64,000 bases of DNA from Tritrichomonas musculus. Its lineage: Eukaryota; Parabasalia; Tritrichomonadida; Tritrichomonadidae. Positions within the stretch are counted from its first letter, which is position 1. Each line of letters starts with the position of its first letter. The stretch spans positions 8,370,001 through 8,434,000 of the forward strand of contig JAPFFF010000001.1 in assembly GCA_039105265.1 (NCBI GenBank), given 5' to 3'. The notes under the pieces are model-generated. The model searched no databases. It was not told where the DNA came from and was given only the letters and a program-made list of their open reading frames with translations. Below are positions 31,852 through 44,500 of the stretch, piece after piece. The translations under genes were made by a program, and so were the position numbers.

Positions 31852-33417
31852 TTATATAGCTGAGGAACTATTCAGTATTCTCTGTGCTTCGTTTTTAACA
31901 GCAAAGACTTTATCATCATTCAATTTCTTCAAAATTTTTTGAATCTTTGAATCATCATCTAATTTAACCATGCCACATATTTCTGCAGCACATAGCCTTG
32001 TCCAATGATTTTCACTTTCTGACATTTTTTTGAGCTTTTTAATATCATTTTCATCCATTAATTCTGCAATTGATCGTACAGCATCTTTTCTAACAGCAGC
32101 AACTCCATCTTCAACAAGTTCAAATGCTGATTTAATTAGAGTATCCTTATTAAAAAATGGTTTGCATTTTCTGAGTTGCTCTGATACTTTTAATCTCATT
32201 CGCCATTCTGAATATTTCGATGATGGATTTAAGAGGCAAAAAAGCAAACTCTGTTTATCGTCAACATATGGCAAAATAGCGGATAAATTAGAAATTACAC
32301 CAATTGATACATATGGCAAATCCTTTAATAAAGTTGATACTGCAATACAAAGATCTGATGGGGTTAATGATTGAGCATATGTAGATAATGAAAAAGATAA
32401 TGTTCTACGGACTCGGAGATCATAAGATTGCAAAGCGGATAAAAAAGAAGGATATAATTCTTTGTTAAAACGAGCTGGCCCAATTGCGAGCGCAACAGCG
32501 GGGAAAGCAAAAGCAACAGAATAAGCAACATTTTCTTCTTCGCTAAGTAAGCAATGACAATATTTTTGGATTAATTTTTCTGAGGTGTTGACCCCAATGG
32601 TACTTACAATTGGAGCAAAACGAGCTAATGCTAGTAGTCTAATTTGCAATATTTGGTCATCAAGAAGTAAAATAAGAACTGGCTCAACAGTAAGAATTTT
32701 TGTATCAGTATCAACCTTTTTTGAAAAATCATATAAATATTCAATAACTGATTTCCTAACTTCTGTCGATTTATCATGTGCAAGAAGAAACATTTGAGCA
32801 GCAAGCTGGGATTTATGATTTGATTCTGATATTGTACTAATAAAAGCTGTAACAATAGAAGGAACATGGCTTCTTATTGATGGTGAAGAATCAGTTGCTA
32901 GTTCAATGACGATAGTTGAAATTTTATCAAATTCGGGATTTATATCGATAATTTCTGCACCATATTCAAGCGCGAATGCTGAGATAGCTCGCAAAGATTT
33001 TTTACCACTTTGAGCAAGTGACATTAAGAATGGAACATAAAGTGTTATAAAATTAGGTGAAATTAATGGTTCTATTATAGCAGTTATTGCATCAGCTATG
33101 ATAGAAATTGTATCTTCGTCACCTTCAAATGTTAACCCATAAAACATTGGAAGTATGTTTTGACAAATAAAGACGTCAGCTTTTGAATCCATTATATTTT
33201 GAATAATTTGACAAATATAAGGCAAGGCTTGAAGCATTGAATCTGATACATCTTCAAAATTCGAGGTGAGCAAAGAATTGATTGCAGGAACAATTTGTTG
33301 AACTATCTGCTCTGATGTGAGATTTATAATAATTCTTGCAATGAGCGAAGGGCACTTGATAAGTTCTTCTTGTGAATCTGAATTGAGGTATTCTTGAAGC
33401 TCAGCTAAATTGTTCAT
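31852..33417 (-). CDS. PP2A scaffold (A/PR65)-like HEAT-repeat protein
   Basis: Probable structural subunit that holds a PP2A-type catalytic and a regulatory subunit together. The 521 residues form about 13-15 HEAT repeats of 38-40 residues. PR65-like features include VRKSVIEYLYDFSKKV, WRMRLKVSEQLRKCKPFF (compare NWRVRLAVIEYMPLLA) and the final AVRKDAVRSIAELMDEN repeat with Asp and Arg/Lys at intra-repeat turns. I place the start at the ATG at 33417 (MNNLAELQEYL), since the longer frame upstream begins with TTG. A CCTTT (M5) box lies 9 nt upstream. Length is a little below the usual 580-590, so a PP4R1- or AP-type relative cannot be excluded. Convergent with the kinase gene (190 bp). Confidence 0.75.
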   Translation of the reverse strand: MNNLAELQEYLNSDSQEELIKCPSLIARIIINLTSEQIVQQIVPAINSLLTSNFEDVSDSMLQALPYICQIIQNIMDSKADVFICQNILPMFYGLTFEGDEDTISIIADAITAIIEPLISPNFITLYVPFLMSLAQSGKKSLRAISAFALEYGAEIIDINPEFDKISTIVIELATDSSPSIRSHVPSIVTAFISTISESNHKSQLAAQMFLLAHDKSTEVRKSVIEYLYDFSKKVDTDTKILTVEPVLILLLDDQILQIRLLALARFAPIVSTIGVNTSEKLIQKYCHCLLSEEENVAYSVAFAFPAVALAIGPARFNKELYPSFLSALQSYDLRVRRTLSFSLSTYAQSLTPSDLCIAVSTLLKDLPYVSIGVISNLSAILPYVDDKQSLLFCLLNPSSKYSEWRMRLKVSEQLRKCKPFFNKDTLIKSAFELVEDGVAAVRKDAVRSIAELMDENDIKKLKKMSESENHWTRLCAAEICGMVKLDDDSKIQKILKKLNDDKVFAVKNEAQRILNSSSAI

Positions 33418-33425
33418 TTGATTTG

Positions 33426-33430
33426 AAAGG
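33426..33430 (-). promoter_or_regulatory. M5 (CCTTT) core promoter box
   Basis: CCTTT on the gene strand, 9 nt before the ATG at 33417, in the right place for the trichomonad alternative initiator. Confidence 0.5.
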
Positions 33431-33831
33431 TATATAAAATAAATTCTATTCAAAAAAAGGATATAAATTTTTGAAAAATTCGGAATTTTGAAAACATTTT
33501 AATCGATAATTCAATCATATTTTAAATAAATAAATAATATCTCAAAAAGAAAAGAAAAATGGGTATAATGATGCTAAAGAAAATAATTACATTAGTATTA
33601 TAAAAAATTGAATACTTTATAAATAGATTTGAATGCAAATGGTTAGGAGAGTATTTGCGTTCCGTGATTGTTTTTAATAATATTGGACTTAAATTTTAAT
33701 ACAGTTGCTTATGTTGCCTGTCGTACATTTTTGAAAGATCATGAATTTACTTCTTTTTATAAAATATTTTGATATACAATCAAAATAATTATTATCTTTT
33801 AAATTTTTATTATATCAATTCATTGATAAAT

Positions 33832-33858
33832 AATATATATATATATATATATATATAT
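33832..33858. repeat. (TA)n microsatellite
   Basis: About 26 bp of alternating TA in the divergent spacer between two helical-repeat genes. Confidence 0.9.
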
Positions 33859-33964
33859 GAATTTTATCATAAATTTTGACTAAAATAATTGAATGCTTAA
33901 ATAGAAAATAGGATAAATCATTAATGATTATTCGACCAAAAATGATCTGAATTTCTAAATTTAA

Positions 33965-35236
33965 ATGAATGATGTTTCATCTTCCGAAATACTTAGAAGA
34001 CAGTATAGATTAAATTCTTTTCAAGATGAAGATTTAATAGATGAAAATAAAACTCAGCTTGTTTTAAATTCGATTGAACTTTTAGAATTATTGAACTCCA
34101 AAACACCAGAATCTACCTTTATCAACGCAGCTATAACTCTTGATAATAATATTAGTTCAATGAATCAACAAGAAATAGATTCTTTTTCAGAATTTTATCC
34201 ATTTAACGAAATATTATGTTTTATTATCTCTAGCCATAACGAGAATCTCCAAGAATACTTATTTCACTCACTGCATCTAATGACTCAAGGCCAAGATTTT
34301 ATACTAGAAGATTTGATTTCACCTATCAACTTAGTTTTTTTACTTGTTTTTTTAGATTTTCCGAGACTTTCATCTTATTCTTTTTATTTACTTTCGCTTC
34401 TATGCGAAGAAAATGATAAACTATATGAAGTTTTATGCGAACAAGGTCTCTTAACAAAATTTTTTGGAAAGCAGTATGATGAAATAACATCACGATTTAT
34501 TCGTCTTCTTTGTTTTAATCTGAAATCATCTGAGTATCAGCTTCAGCTCATACAAATTATAAAGGAAATGCTGGCATCAAATTTATTAGTAGTAATCAAA
34601 GATGCATTAAAATCTTACTTAACATTATTTTTGAATGCCAAAGAACAAAATGTAAGAGAAAACATGCATCAAATTTCGGTTTTCCTAATAAAAAACTTTT
34701 CGCAATTTGTTCAATTAAATGACAATGAAATTATTTCAGACTATTTAAATATAATCTCAATGATGCAAAATCTTCCAATAGAAATGATTCCTTATATTTT
34801 TCAATTATTTCAAAAAGATTCAATTGACATAATTCGTTCATCATCGAATATTTTAATCATGCAAAGTTCTAATTGGTCCGAGAAAGTTGATGTTGACCAA
34901 CTTTTTAAAGTACTGCTCTCAAAAATTGAATCAGATATTCCAATAGACTGCAAAAGAATTTTCTTTATAGCTTTACTGAAATATGGAAAACCCCGTCATT
35001 TTATGAAGCCAGATTTCATTCAAAAAATTATTAATTTCTCAGAATTTCCAACTTGTACAGAGAGTTGTTTGAAAGCAATATTGATGATTTTGTCATCAGA
35101 AGCTCCAAAAACGCCATATGAATTATTCGGGGAACAATCTGAAGAATTGTGCAAAATAGTTAGTGATGCATTTGAAAATGACACCGAAGAATCCACATTA
35201 ATTGCTCAGCAGATATTAAAATACTTCGAAGATTGA
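33965..35236 (+). CDS. ARM-like alpha-solenoid protein, function unknown
   Basis: 423 residues, entirely helical, with Leu/Ile-rich helices typical of ARM-like repeats, for example LLVFLDFPRLSSYSFYLLSLLCE, LIQIIKEMLASNLLVVIKDAL and RIFFIALLKYGKPRHFMKPDF. No enzymatic motif, signal peptide or membrane span. It resembles the 27070-28569 product in composition and helix pattern, and both may belong to the large trichomonad family of divergent ARM proteins; I cannot show they are paralogues. The N-terminus is short and polar. The gene converges on the giant coiled-coil gene with 290 bp of A- and T-tracts between stops. Confidence 0.72.
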   Translation: MNDVSSSEILRRQYRLNSFQDEDLIDENKTQLVLNSIELLELLNSKTPESTFINAAITLDNNISSMNQQEIDSFSEFYPFNEILCFIISSHNENLQEYLFHSLHLMTQGQDFILEDLISPINLVFLLVFLDFPRLSSYSFYLLSLLCEENDKLYEVLCEQGLLTKFFGKQYDEITSRFIRLLCFNLKSSEYQLQLIQIIKEMLASNLLVVIKDALKSYLTLFLNAKEQNVRENMHQISVFLIKNFSQFVQLNDNEIISDYLNIISMMQNLPIEMIPYIFQLFQKDSIDIIRSSSNILIMQSSNWSEKVDVDQLFKVLLSKIESDIPIDCKRIFFIALLKYGKPRHFMKPDFIQKIINFSEFPTCTESCLKAILMILSSEAPKTPYELFGEQSEELCKIVSDAFENDTEESTLIAQQILKYFED

Positions 35237-35526
35237 ATATATTCAACATTTATTAATCTTGTAATTATTTTATATTAAAATCCAATTAGATAAAAAAAAA
35301 AAAAAAAAGAAGAAGAAATTAAAGAAAAAAAAGAAAGAAAAAAAATGTTTTCTAAGAATAAATTTTTATAAATAATAAAAAAAAAAGATTAAATAATGTT
35401 AATTGGATTTTCTGTATAATTATTTTTTTTCCGCAAAATATTCTAAATTTCTTGGAATTATTTTATGTTGATTATTTTCTTCAAACATTTTTTTTTTTTT
35501 TTTTTTTTTTTTTTTGATTTGTGTTT

Positions 35527-38500
35527 TTATTTGCGTTCCTTGAGTTTCTTTACTTCGTATTTGATGCACTTTATGTCTTCTTTGATCATTTCTCTATCAT
35601 ATCGAAGAGCCTTTATTTGCTCATTGAAGCTGCTTTCGATTTGGTCAGCTCTGGATTTGGCCTCGTTTTCAGCTTCAGAAAGACGAGAAAGAACTTCAGC
35701 CGAAGACTCGGACGCTTCTTCAGACTCATGGCGCTGCTTGAGCAGCCTGACTTCGTACTTGAGGCATTTCAAGATCTTGACAAACTTGTCGAATTCGTTG
35801 TGAATGCTTGCTGACTCTTCCTTGGCCTCTTTGGACTGCCTCTCGGCTGCTGAGAGGCGTGAAAGAAGGTCGGATGCAATCTTTGGTGATCCATTGTCTT
35901 CTTCGTCACTTTCGTTAGAAACTCCTGTCGTCGTTGGCAATGGTTGTCGTTTAAGACGTTTAACTTCATATTTAACACATTCAACTGTTCTTCTTAGTTT
36001 CTCAATTTCGCTTGAAATGCTTTCTGTTCGTTCTTCTGCATCTGACTGTCGCGTTCCAAGCTCGCTGCCTTCTTGCGTCTGCGCTGGTGTCTGCCTTTCT
36101 TTCAGCTTCTTGAGTTCATACTTGACGCACCTGAAGTCTTCATTTAGTTTGCTGAATTCATTTCGAATTGCTACAATTTCTTCTTTATCGAAATTGTTGC
36201 TTCCTGCTGATTGTTCAATGCTTACAGCATTCGTTGCTGCTTCTGGAGTTGGTCGTCCTTTAAGCTTCTTAATTTCATATTTGATGCAATTCAAGTTGTT
36301 ATTCAATCTCTTAAATTCGCCATCAATTCTTTTTGTTTCTTCTTCTGCCTTGTCATTCGCTTCTTCGCATTTCTTTTCAAGATTCGAAAGTCGATCTTCA
36401 ATGCCTGGTGATTCCGTTCTCTCAATTGAAATTTCTCTTGTCGTTCGTGAAACAGCTGCTTCGGGAGTTGGCCGTCCCTTGAGTTTCTTCACTTCGTATT
36501 TGATGCAATTCAATTCACGAGTTAGTTTTATAAATTCAGTCCGAATTGCTTCTGCTTTGGCCTCTTCGGATTTGCTGCTGGCTTCATCGCTCTTATTCTC
36601 GGCTGCTGAGAGGCGTGAAAGAAGGTCGGATGCAATCTTTGGTGGTCCATTGTCTTCTTCGTCACTTTCGTTAGAAACTCCTGTCGTCGTTGGCAATGGT
36701 TGTCGTTTAAGACGTTTAACTTCATATTTAACACATTCAACCGTTCTTCTTAGTTTCTCAATTTCGCTTGAAATGCTTTCTGTTCGTTCTTCTGCATCCG
36801 ACTGTCGCGTTTCAAGCGCGCTGCCTTCTTGCGTCTGCCTCTGCGCTGGTGTCTGCCTTTCTTTCAGCTTCTTGAGTTCATACTTGACGCACCTGAAGTC
36901 TTCGGCCAATTTGCTGCACTGGCTGCGAACTGCGCGCACTTGCTCTCTGTCTGATCTCGCCTGGTTTTCAACAGACGAGAGACGAGAGGCAAAGTCAGAT
37001 GGAATCGTCGCTGCTTCCTCTGAATCTGATTCACTATCGCGAATCTGCGCAGCTCTTGCTGTGGCCTGTCCCTGCTGGTGCTTCAGCTGCCTGACTTCGT
37101 ACTTGAGGCACTTCAAGATCGCGCTGAACTTCTCAAATTCATCGCGAATCAGTTTGACCTGCTCGGTGGCTTGGACAGCGTTCTCGCTTGCCTCTTTGGA
37201 GAGAGTTCGAGACTCCCTCGATTGGCTCTCGGCGCGAGAAAGACGTGCGAGAAGGTCGGATGGAATCTGTGGCGAGTTGCTGCTTTCAGCATCGTCATCG
37301 TTGTCACTGTCACTGTCGCTGTCGCTGTTGTTGTCGTCTCTTGCTTGCGTTTGAGCTGGAGTTGGTCGTCCTTTGAGTTTCTTAATTTCATATTTCATGC
37401 AATTCAAGTCGTGATTCAATTTCTTGAATTCTTGATCAATTCTTTCCGTTTCTGTCTTGGCTTCTTCTGATTTGTCATTCGCTTCCTTGCTTGCGTTCTC
37501 GACTGTTGAAAGCCGTTCAAGAAGGTCTGGTGGAATCGTTGCTGTCTCCGTTGCTCGTCGTGGTTGTGATGTTTCTGGTGTTGGTCGTTCTTTGAGTTTC
37601 TTAACTTCGTGTTTAAGACAGCCAATGTCATTCTTCATCTTATTTCCTTCTTCTTCAAGTGTTTCTGCTGTTTTCAGTGCTGATTTCGCTGTTTCTTCTG
37701 CTGATGAAAGTCGTTCAAGAAGATCTGATGGAATTGTTGCTGTCTCTGGAGATCTCTCTGTTGGTGACGTTTCCGTTGCTGGCTGTGGTTGTGATGCTTC
37801 TGGTCGTCTTTTGAGTTTCTTAATTTCATATTTCATGCAATTCAAGTCGGGATTCAATTTCTTAAATTCTTGGCCAAGTCGTTCTGTTTCTCTTTTAGCT
37901 TCTTCTGATTCTTCTTTAGATTTGTCTGCCTTGTCATTCGCCTCTTCGCATTTCTTTTCAACATTCGAAAGTCGCTCTGCAATGCCTGGTGAATCCGTTC
38001 TCTCAATTGGAATTTCTCTTGTCGTTGGTTCTGCGATTGGTGAAGCAGCTTCACGAGTCGTTGGTTCATTAATTATCGTTGAAATTGGTGCAACTGCTGG
38101 TGTTGGTCGTTCTTTAAGTTTCTTAACTTCGTGTTTAAGACAGCCAATGTCATTCTTCATCTTATTTCTTTCTTCTTCAAGTGTTTCTGCTGCTTTCAGT
38201 GCTGATTTCGCTGTTTCTTCTGCTGATGAAAGTCGTTCAAGAAGATCTGATGGAATCGTTGCTGTCGCTGGAGATCTTTCTGTTGGTGACGTTTCTGTTG
38301 CTGGCTGTGGTTGTGGTTGCGTTACTTCTGGAATTGGTCGTTCTTTGAGTTTCTTAACTTCATATTTCATGTACTTAAGTGCATGATTATCTTGTGTTTC
38401 TTGTTGAGTTTCTGAAAGTTGATCCAAAATATCTGATGGAATCGTTGCTGCCTCGGCTGATTTTACAGATGTTGCTGGTTGTGGTTGAGGTTGTGGTACT

Positions 38501-41500
38501 TCTGGAATTGGTTGTTCTTTGAGTTTCTTAACTTCATATTTGATACATTTAAGATCTTCAATTAATCTATTGATTTCTGAATGAATGTCTTCAATTGATT
38601 GTTTCGTTGATGAAATGTCTTCTGATTCTTCTTCCTCAATTTCTGCTTCACGAGTCGTTGGTTCATTAATTATCGTTGAAATTGGTGCAACTGCTGGTGT
38701 TGGTCGTTCTTTAAGTTTCTTAACTTCGTGTTTAAGACAGCCAATGTCATTCTTCATCTTATTTCCTTCTTCTTCAAGTGTTTCTGTAGCCTTCAGTGCT
38801 GATTTCGCTGTTTCTTCTGCTGATGAAAGTCGTTCAAGAAGATCTGATGGAATCGTTGCTGTCTCTGGAGATCTTTCTGTTGGTGATGTTTCTGTTGCTG
38901 GCTGTGGTTGCGTTACTTCTGGAATTGGTCGTTCTTTGAGTTTCTTAACTTCATATTTGATACATTTAAGATCTTCAATTAATCTATTGATTTCCGAATG
39001 AATGTCTTCAATTGATTGTTTTGTTGATGAAATGTCTTCTAACATTTCGGATTGATTAGTTATTGCTGATTCTTCTGGCTCAATTTCTGCTTCACGAGTC
39101 GTTGGTTCATTAATTATCGTTGAAATTGGTGCAACTGCTGCAGTTGGTCGTTCTTTAAGTTTCTTAACTTCGTGTTTAAGACAGCCAATGTCATTCTTCA
39201 TCTTATTTCCTTCTTCTTCAAGTGTTTCTGCTGCTTTCAGTGCTGATTTCGCTGTTTCTTCTGCTGATGAAAGTCGTTCAAGAAGATCTGATGGAATCGT
39301 TGCTGTCGCTGGAGATCTTTCTGTTGGTGATGTTTCTGTTGCTGGCTGTGGTTGCGTTACTTCTGGAATTGGTCGTTCTTTGAGTTTCTTAATTTCATAT
39401 TTCATGCACTTAAGATCTTCAATTAATCTATTGATTTCTGCACGATTATCTCGTGTTTCTTGTTGAGTTTCTGAAAGTTGATCCAAAATATCTGATGGAA
39501 TCGTTGCTGTCTCTGTTGCTCGTCGTGGTTGTGATGCTTCTGGTGTTGGTCGTTCTTTGAGTTTCTTAACTTCGTGTTTAAGACAGCCAATGTCATTCTT
39601 CATTCTATTTCCTTCTTTTTCAAGTGTTTCTGCTGCTTTCAGTGCTGATTTAGATGACTCTTCGGCTGATGAAAGTCGTTCGAGGAGATCTGATGGAATC
39701 GTTGCTGTCTCTGGGGATCTTTCTGTGGATTCTGGAGTTGGTCGTTTTTTAAGTTTCTTAATTTCATATTTCATACAATTCAAGTCGTGATTCAATTTAT
39801 TAAATTCTTGACTAATTCGTTCTGTTTCTGCTTTAGCTTCTTCTGATTTGTCATTAGTTTCTCTGCATTGGTTCTCTAATTCTGAAAGTCGTTCAAGAAG
39901 ATCTGATGGAATCGTTGCTGTCGCTGGAGATCTTTCTGTTGGTGATGTTTCTGTTGCTGGCTGTGGTTGTGGTTGCGTTACTTCTGGAATTGGTCGTTCT
40001 TTGAGTTTCTTAACTTCATATTTCATGTACTTAAGTGCATGATTATCTTGTGTTTCTTGTTGAGTTTCTGAAAGTTGATCCAAAATATCTGATGGAATCG
40101 TTGCTGCCTCGGCTGATTTTACAGATGTTGCTGGTTGTGGTTGAGGTTGTGGTACTTCTGGAATTGGTCGTTCTTTGAGTTTCTTAACTTCGTGTTTAAG
40201 ACAGCCAATGTCATTCTTCATCTTATTTCTTTCTTCTTCAAGTGTTTCTGCTGCTTTCAGTGCTGATTTCGCTGTTTCTTCTGCTGATGAAAGTCGTTCA
40301 AGAAGATCTGATGGAATCGTTGCTGTCTCTGGAGATCTTTCAATTGGCGCTGCTTCTGTTGCTGGCTGTGGTTGTGATGCTTCTGGAGTTGGTCGTCTTT
40401 TGAGTTTCTTAATTTCATATTTCATGCAATTCAAGTCGTGATTCAATTTCTTAAATTCTTGGCCAAGTCGTTCTGTTTCTGATTTAGCTTCGGTTGATGT
40501 TTCGGTTGCTGATTCTGATTTATCAATCGCTTCCTCTGATTTATTGCTGGATGATTCTGCCTTCTCTGTGGCTTCTCTGCATTTGTTCTCTAGTCTTGAA
40601 AGGCGATCAAGAAGATCTGATGGAATCGTTGGTGCTTCAGATGACTTTTCTGTTGGTGAAGCTGTTTCTGGAATTGGTCGTTCTTTGAGTTTCTTGACTT
40701 CATATTTGATGCACTTCAAGTCATCAATCAATTTCTTAAAGTTTTGACGCATCGTAGCAACTTCTTCTGTAGCTGATTCTGATTTTTCAATCGCTTCCTC
40801 TGATTTATTGCTGGATGATTCTGCCTTCTCTGTGGCTTCTCTGCATTTGTTCTCTAGTCTTGAAAGTCGTTCAAGAAGATCTGATGGAATCGTTGGTGTA
40901 TCGACTGATCTTCTTGTTGGTGGAGCTGTTTCTTGAATTGGTGCAACTGCTGCAGTTGGTCGTTCTTTGAGTTTCTTAACTTCGTGTTTAAGACAGCCAA
41001 TGTCATTCTTCATCTTATTTCCTTCTTCTTCAAGTGTTTCTGCTGTTTTCAGTGCTGATTTCGCTGTTTCTTCTGCTGATGAAAGTCGTTCAAGAAGATC
41101 TGATGGAATCGTTGCTGTCTCTGGAGATCTCTCTGTTACTTCTGCTGCTGGCTGTAGCTTTTCTGTTGCTTCTGGAGTTGGTCGTCTTTTGAGTTTCTTA
41201 ATTTCATATTTCATGCAATTCAAGTCGTGATTCAATTTCTTAAATTCTTGGCCAAGTCGTTCTGTTTCTGATTTAGCTTCGGTTGATGTTTCGGTTGCTG
41301 ATTCTGATTTATCAATCGCTTCCTCTGATTTATTGCTGGATGATTCTGCCTTCTCTGTGGCTTCTCTGCATTTGTTCTCTAGTCTTGAAAGGCGATCAAG
41401 AAGATCTGATGGAATCGTTGGTGCTTCAGATGACTTTTCTGTTGGTGAAGCTGTTTCTGGAATTGGTCGTTCTTTGAGTTTCTTGACTTCATATTTGATG

Positions 41501-44500
41501 CACTTCAAGTCATCAATCAATTTCTTAAAGTTTTGACGCATCTTATAAACTTCTTCTGTAGCTGATTCTGATTTTTCAATCGCTTCGTGTGATTTATTGC
41601 TGGATGATTCTGCCTTCTCTGCGGCTTCTCTGCATTTGTTCTCTAATTCTGAAAGTCGCTCAAGAAGATCTGATGGAATCGCTGGTGTCTCTGGAGATCT
41701 TTCTGTGGCTTCTGGAGTTGGTCGTTCTTTGAGTTTCTTCATTTCATATTTCATGCATCTCAAGTCTTCAATTAATTTAGAAATGTCTTTCTGATTCTTT
41801 TCTGCTGATTCTTTAGCTTCTTCTGATTTGTCATTCGCTTCCTTACTTGCGTTCTCGACTGTTGAAAGTCGCTCAAGGAGATCTGGTGGAATTTCGGTTG
41901 TTAGTGATGGTTGTGGTTGTGATGCTTCTGGAATTGGTTGTTCTTTGAGTTTCTTAACTTCATATTTGATACATTTAAGATCTTCAATTAATCTATTGAT
42001 TTCTGAATGAATGTCTTCAATTGATTGTTTCGTTGATGAAATGTCTTCTGATTCTTCTTCCTCAATTTCTGCTTCACGAGTCGTTGGTTCATTAATTATC
42101 GTTGAAATTGGTGCAACTGCTGGTGTTGGTCGTTCTTTGAGTTTCTTAACTTCGTGTTTAAGACAGCCAATGTCATTCTTCATCTTATTTCCTTCTTCTT
42201 CAAGTGTTTCTGCTGCTTTCAGTGCTGATTTCGCTGTTTCTTCGGCTGATGAAAGTCGTTCAAGAAGATCTGATGGAATCGTTGCTGTCGCTGGAGATCT
42301 TTCTGTTGGTGATGTTTCTGTTGCTGGCTGTGGTTGCGTTACTTCTGGAATTGGTCGTTCTTTGAGTTTCTTAATTTCATATTTCATGCACTTAAGATCT
42401 TCAATTAATCTATTGATTTCTGCACGATTATCTCGTGTTTCTTGTTGAGTTTCTGAAAGTTGATCCAAAATATCTGATGGATTCGTTGCTGCCTCGGCTG
42501 ATTTTACAGATGTTGCTGGCTGTGGTTGTGGTTGTGATGCTTCTCGAATTGGTCGTTCTTTGAGTTTCTTAATTTCATATTTGATACATTTAAGATCTTC
42601 AATTAATCTATTGATTTCCGAATGAATGTCTTCAATTGATTGTTTTGTTGATGAAATGTCTTCTAACATTTCGGATTGATTAGTTATTGCTGATTCTTCT
42701 GGCTCAATTTCTGCTTCACGAGTCGTTGGTTCATTAATTATCGTTGAAATTGGTGCAACTGCTGGTGTTGGTCGTTCTTTGAGTTTCTTAACTTCGTGTT
42801 TAAGACAGCCAATGTCATTCTTCATCTTATTTCCTTCTTCTTCAAGTGTTTCTGTAGCCTTCAGTGCTGATTTCGCTGTTTCTTCGGCTGATGAAAGTCG
42901 TTCAAGAAGATCTGATGGAATCGTTGCTGTCGCTGGAGATCTTTCTGTGGATTCTGGAGTTGGTCGTTTTTTGAGTTTCTTAATTTCATATTTCATACAA
43001 TTCAAGTCGTGATTCAATTTATTAAATTCTTGGCCAAGTCGTTCTGTTTCTGATTTAGCTTCTTCTGATTTGTCATTCGCTTCTCCACATTTGTTCTCTA
43101 ATTCTGAAAGTCGTTCAAGAAGATCTGATGGAATCGTTGGTGTTTCCGTTGCTGGCTGTGGTTGTGATTCTTCTGGAGTTGGTCGTTTTTTAAGTTTCTT
43201 AATTTCATATTTCATACAATTTAAGTCGTGATTCAACTTATTAAAGTCGTTGTCGATTCTTTCGATTTCTTCTTTAGTTTTGTTTGATGCTTCAATCGCG
43301 GTTTCTGATTCATCTTTCGATTCTTCTGCCTTCTCTGCGGCTTCTCTGCATTTGTTCTCTAATTCTGAAAGTCGTTCAAGAAGATCTGATGGAATCGCTG
43401 GTGTCTCTGGAGATCTTTCTGTGGCTTCTGGAGTTGGTCGTTTTTTGAGTTTCTTAATTTCATATTTAAGGCAATTCAAGTCGTGATTCAATTTATTAAA
43501 TTCTTGGCCAAGTCGTTCTGTTTCTCTTTTAGCTTCTTCTGATTCTTCTTTAGACTTGTCTGCCTTGTCATTCGCCTCTTCGCATTTCTTTTCAACATTC
43601 AAAAGTCGTTCTTCAATGCCTGGTGATTCCGTTCTCTCAATTGGAATTTCTCTTGTCGTTGGTTCTGGAATTGGTCGTTCTTTGAGTTTCTTCACTTCAT
43701 ACTTAATGCATCTCACATCAGCAACCATTGCGCCAAATTTATCAAGGACGGTCTGTGCTTCAATTTTGGCTTCTTCAGCTTTGTTGTCGGCCAGAGTGCA
43801 TCTGTTTTCTAGGTCTGAAAGACGCTCGTTGATGTCTGATGACGAAGGATCTTCTTCAATTGGCGCGGGCACTGGAGTTGGCTGATCTTTCAGTTTCTTA
43901 ACTTCATATTTAAGGCATCCAACGTTGTTCTTCATTGTTTCTACTTCTTTTCGAAGTGCAGCTATTTCGTTGTTCAATTTTTCTTTCTCTTGCATAAGTT
44001 CGCTCGTCTCCATTCGAGCCGATGCTGCGTTGTTCTCAGCAATGGCAAGACGCTTAAGAACAATTGGTGAAATTGCGACTTCTTTTGGTTGTTCAATTGG
44101 AGTTTCTTTAAGTTTCTTTAATTCATATTTGATGCATCGAAGTTCTTTCTTCAAATTCTGCCTTTCGTCATTAAGATCATCGATCTGCTGTTCTGCTTGT
44201 GAAAGACGTTCAAGGAGATCAGATGGAACCTCAGATGGCGAAGTTTGTTGATTTTCTGGAATTGGTCGATCGATAAGTTTCCTAAGTTCATACTTGATAC
44301 ATTTCAGATTAGTACGAATTGTCTTTGTTTCATTCATGGCATCATTCGATGTTTCAGTTGCTTCCGAGCATTTGTCTTCAACTTTTGATAGACGATCTAG
44401 AAGATCAGATGGAATGGATGGTTCTTCTTTCTTATATTCAATTGGATTTGATTCTGATTGTTTCATCTTCTTGAGTTCGTATTTGACACATTTCATATCT

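Noticed and set aside
33418-33453. N-terminal extension of the PP2A-A-like protein
   Set aside because: It begins with TTG; the ATG at 33417 has an M5 box 9 nt upstream.
35804-37354. 516-codon plus-strand frame and many similar Ser-rich frames up to about 51800
   Set aside because: They are antisense readings of the repeated coiled-coil gene; repeated units keep the same antisense frame open. Composition is unlike any neighbouring protein.
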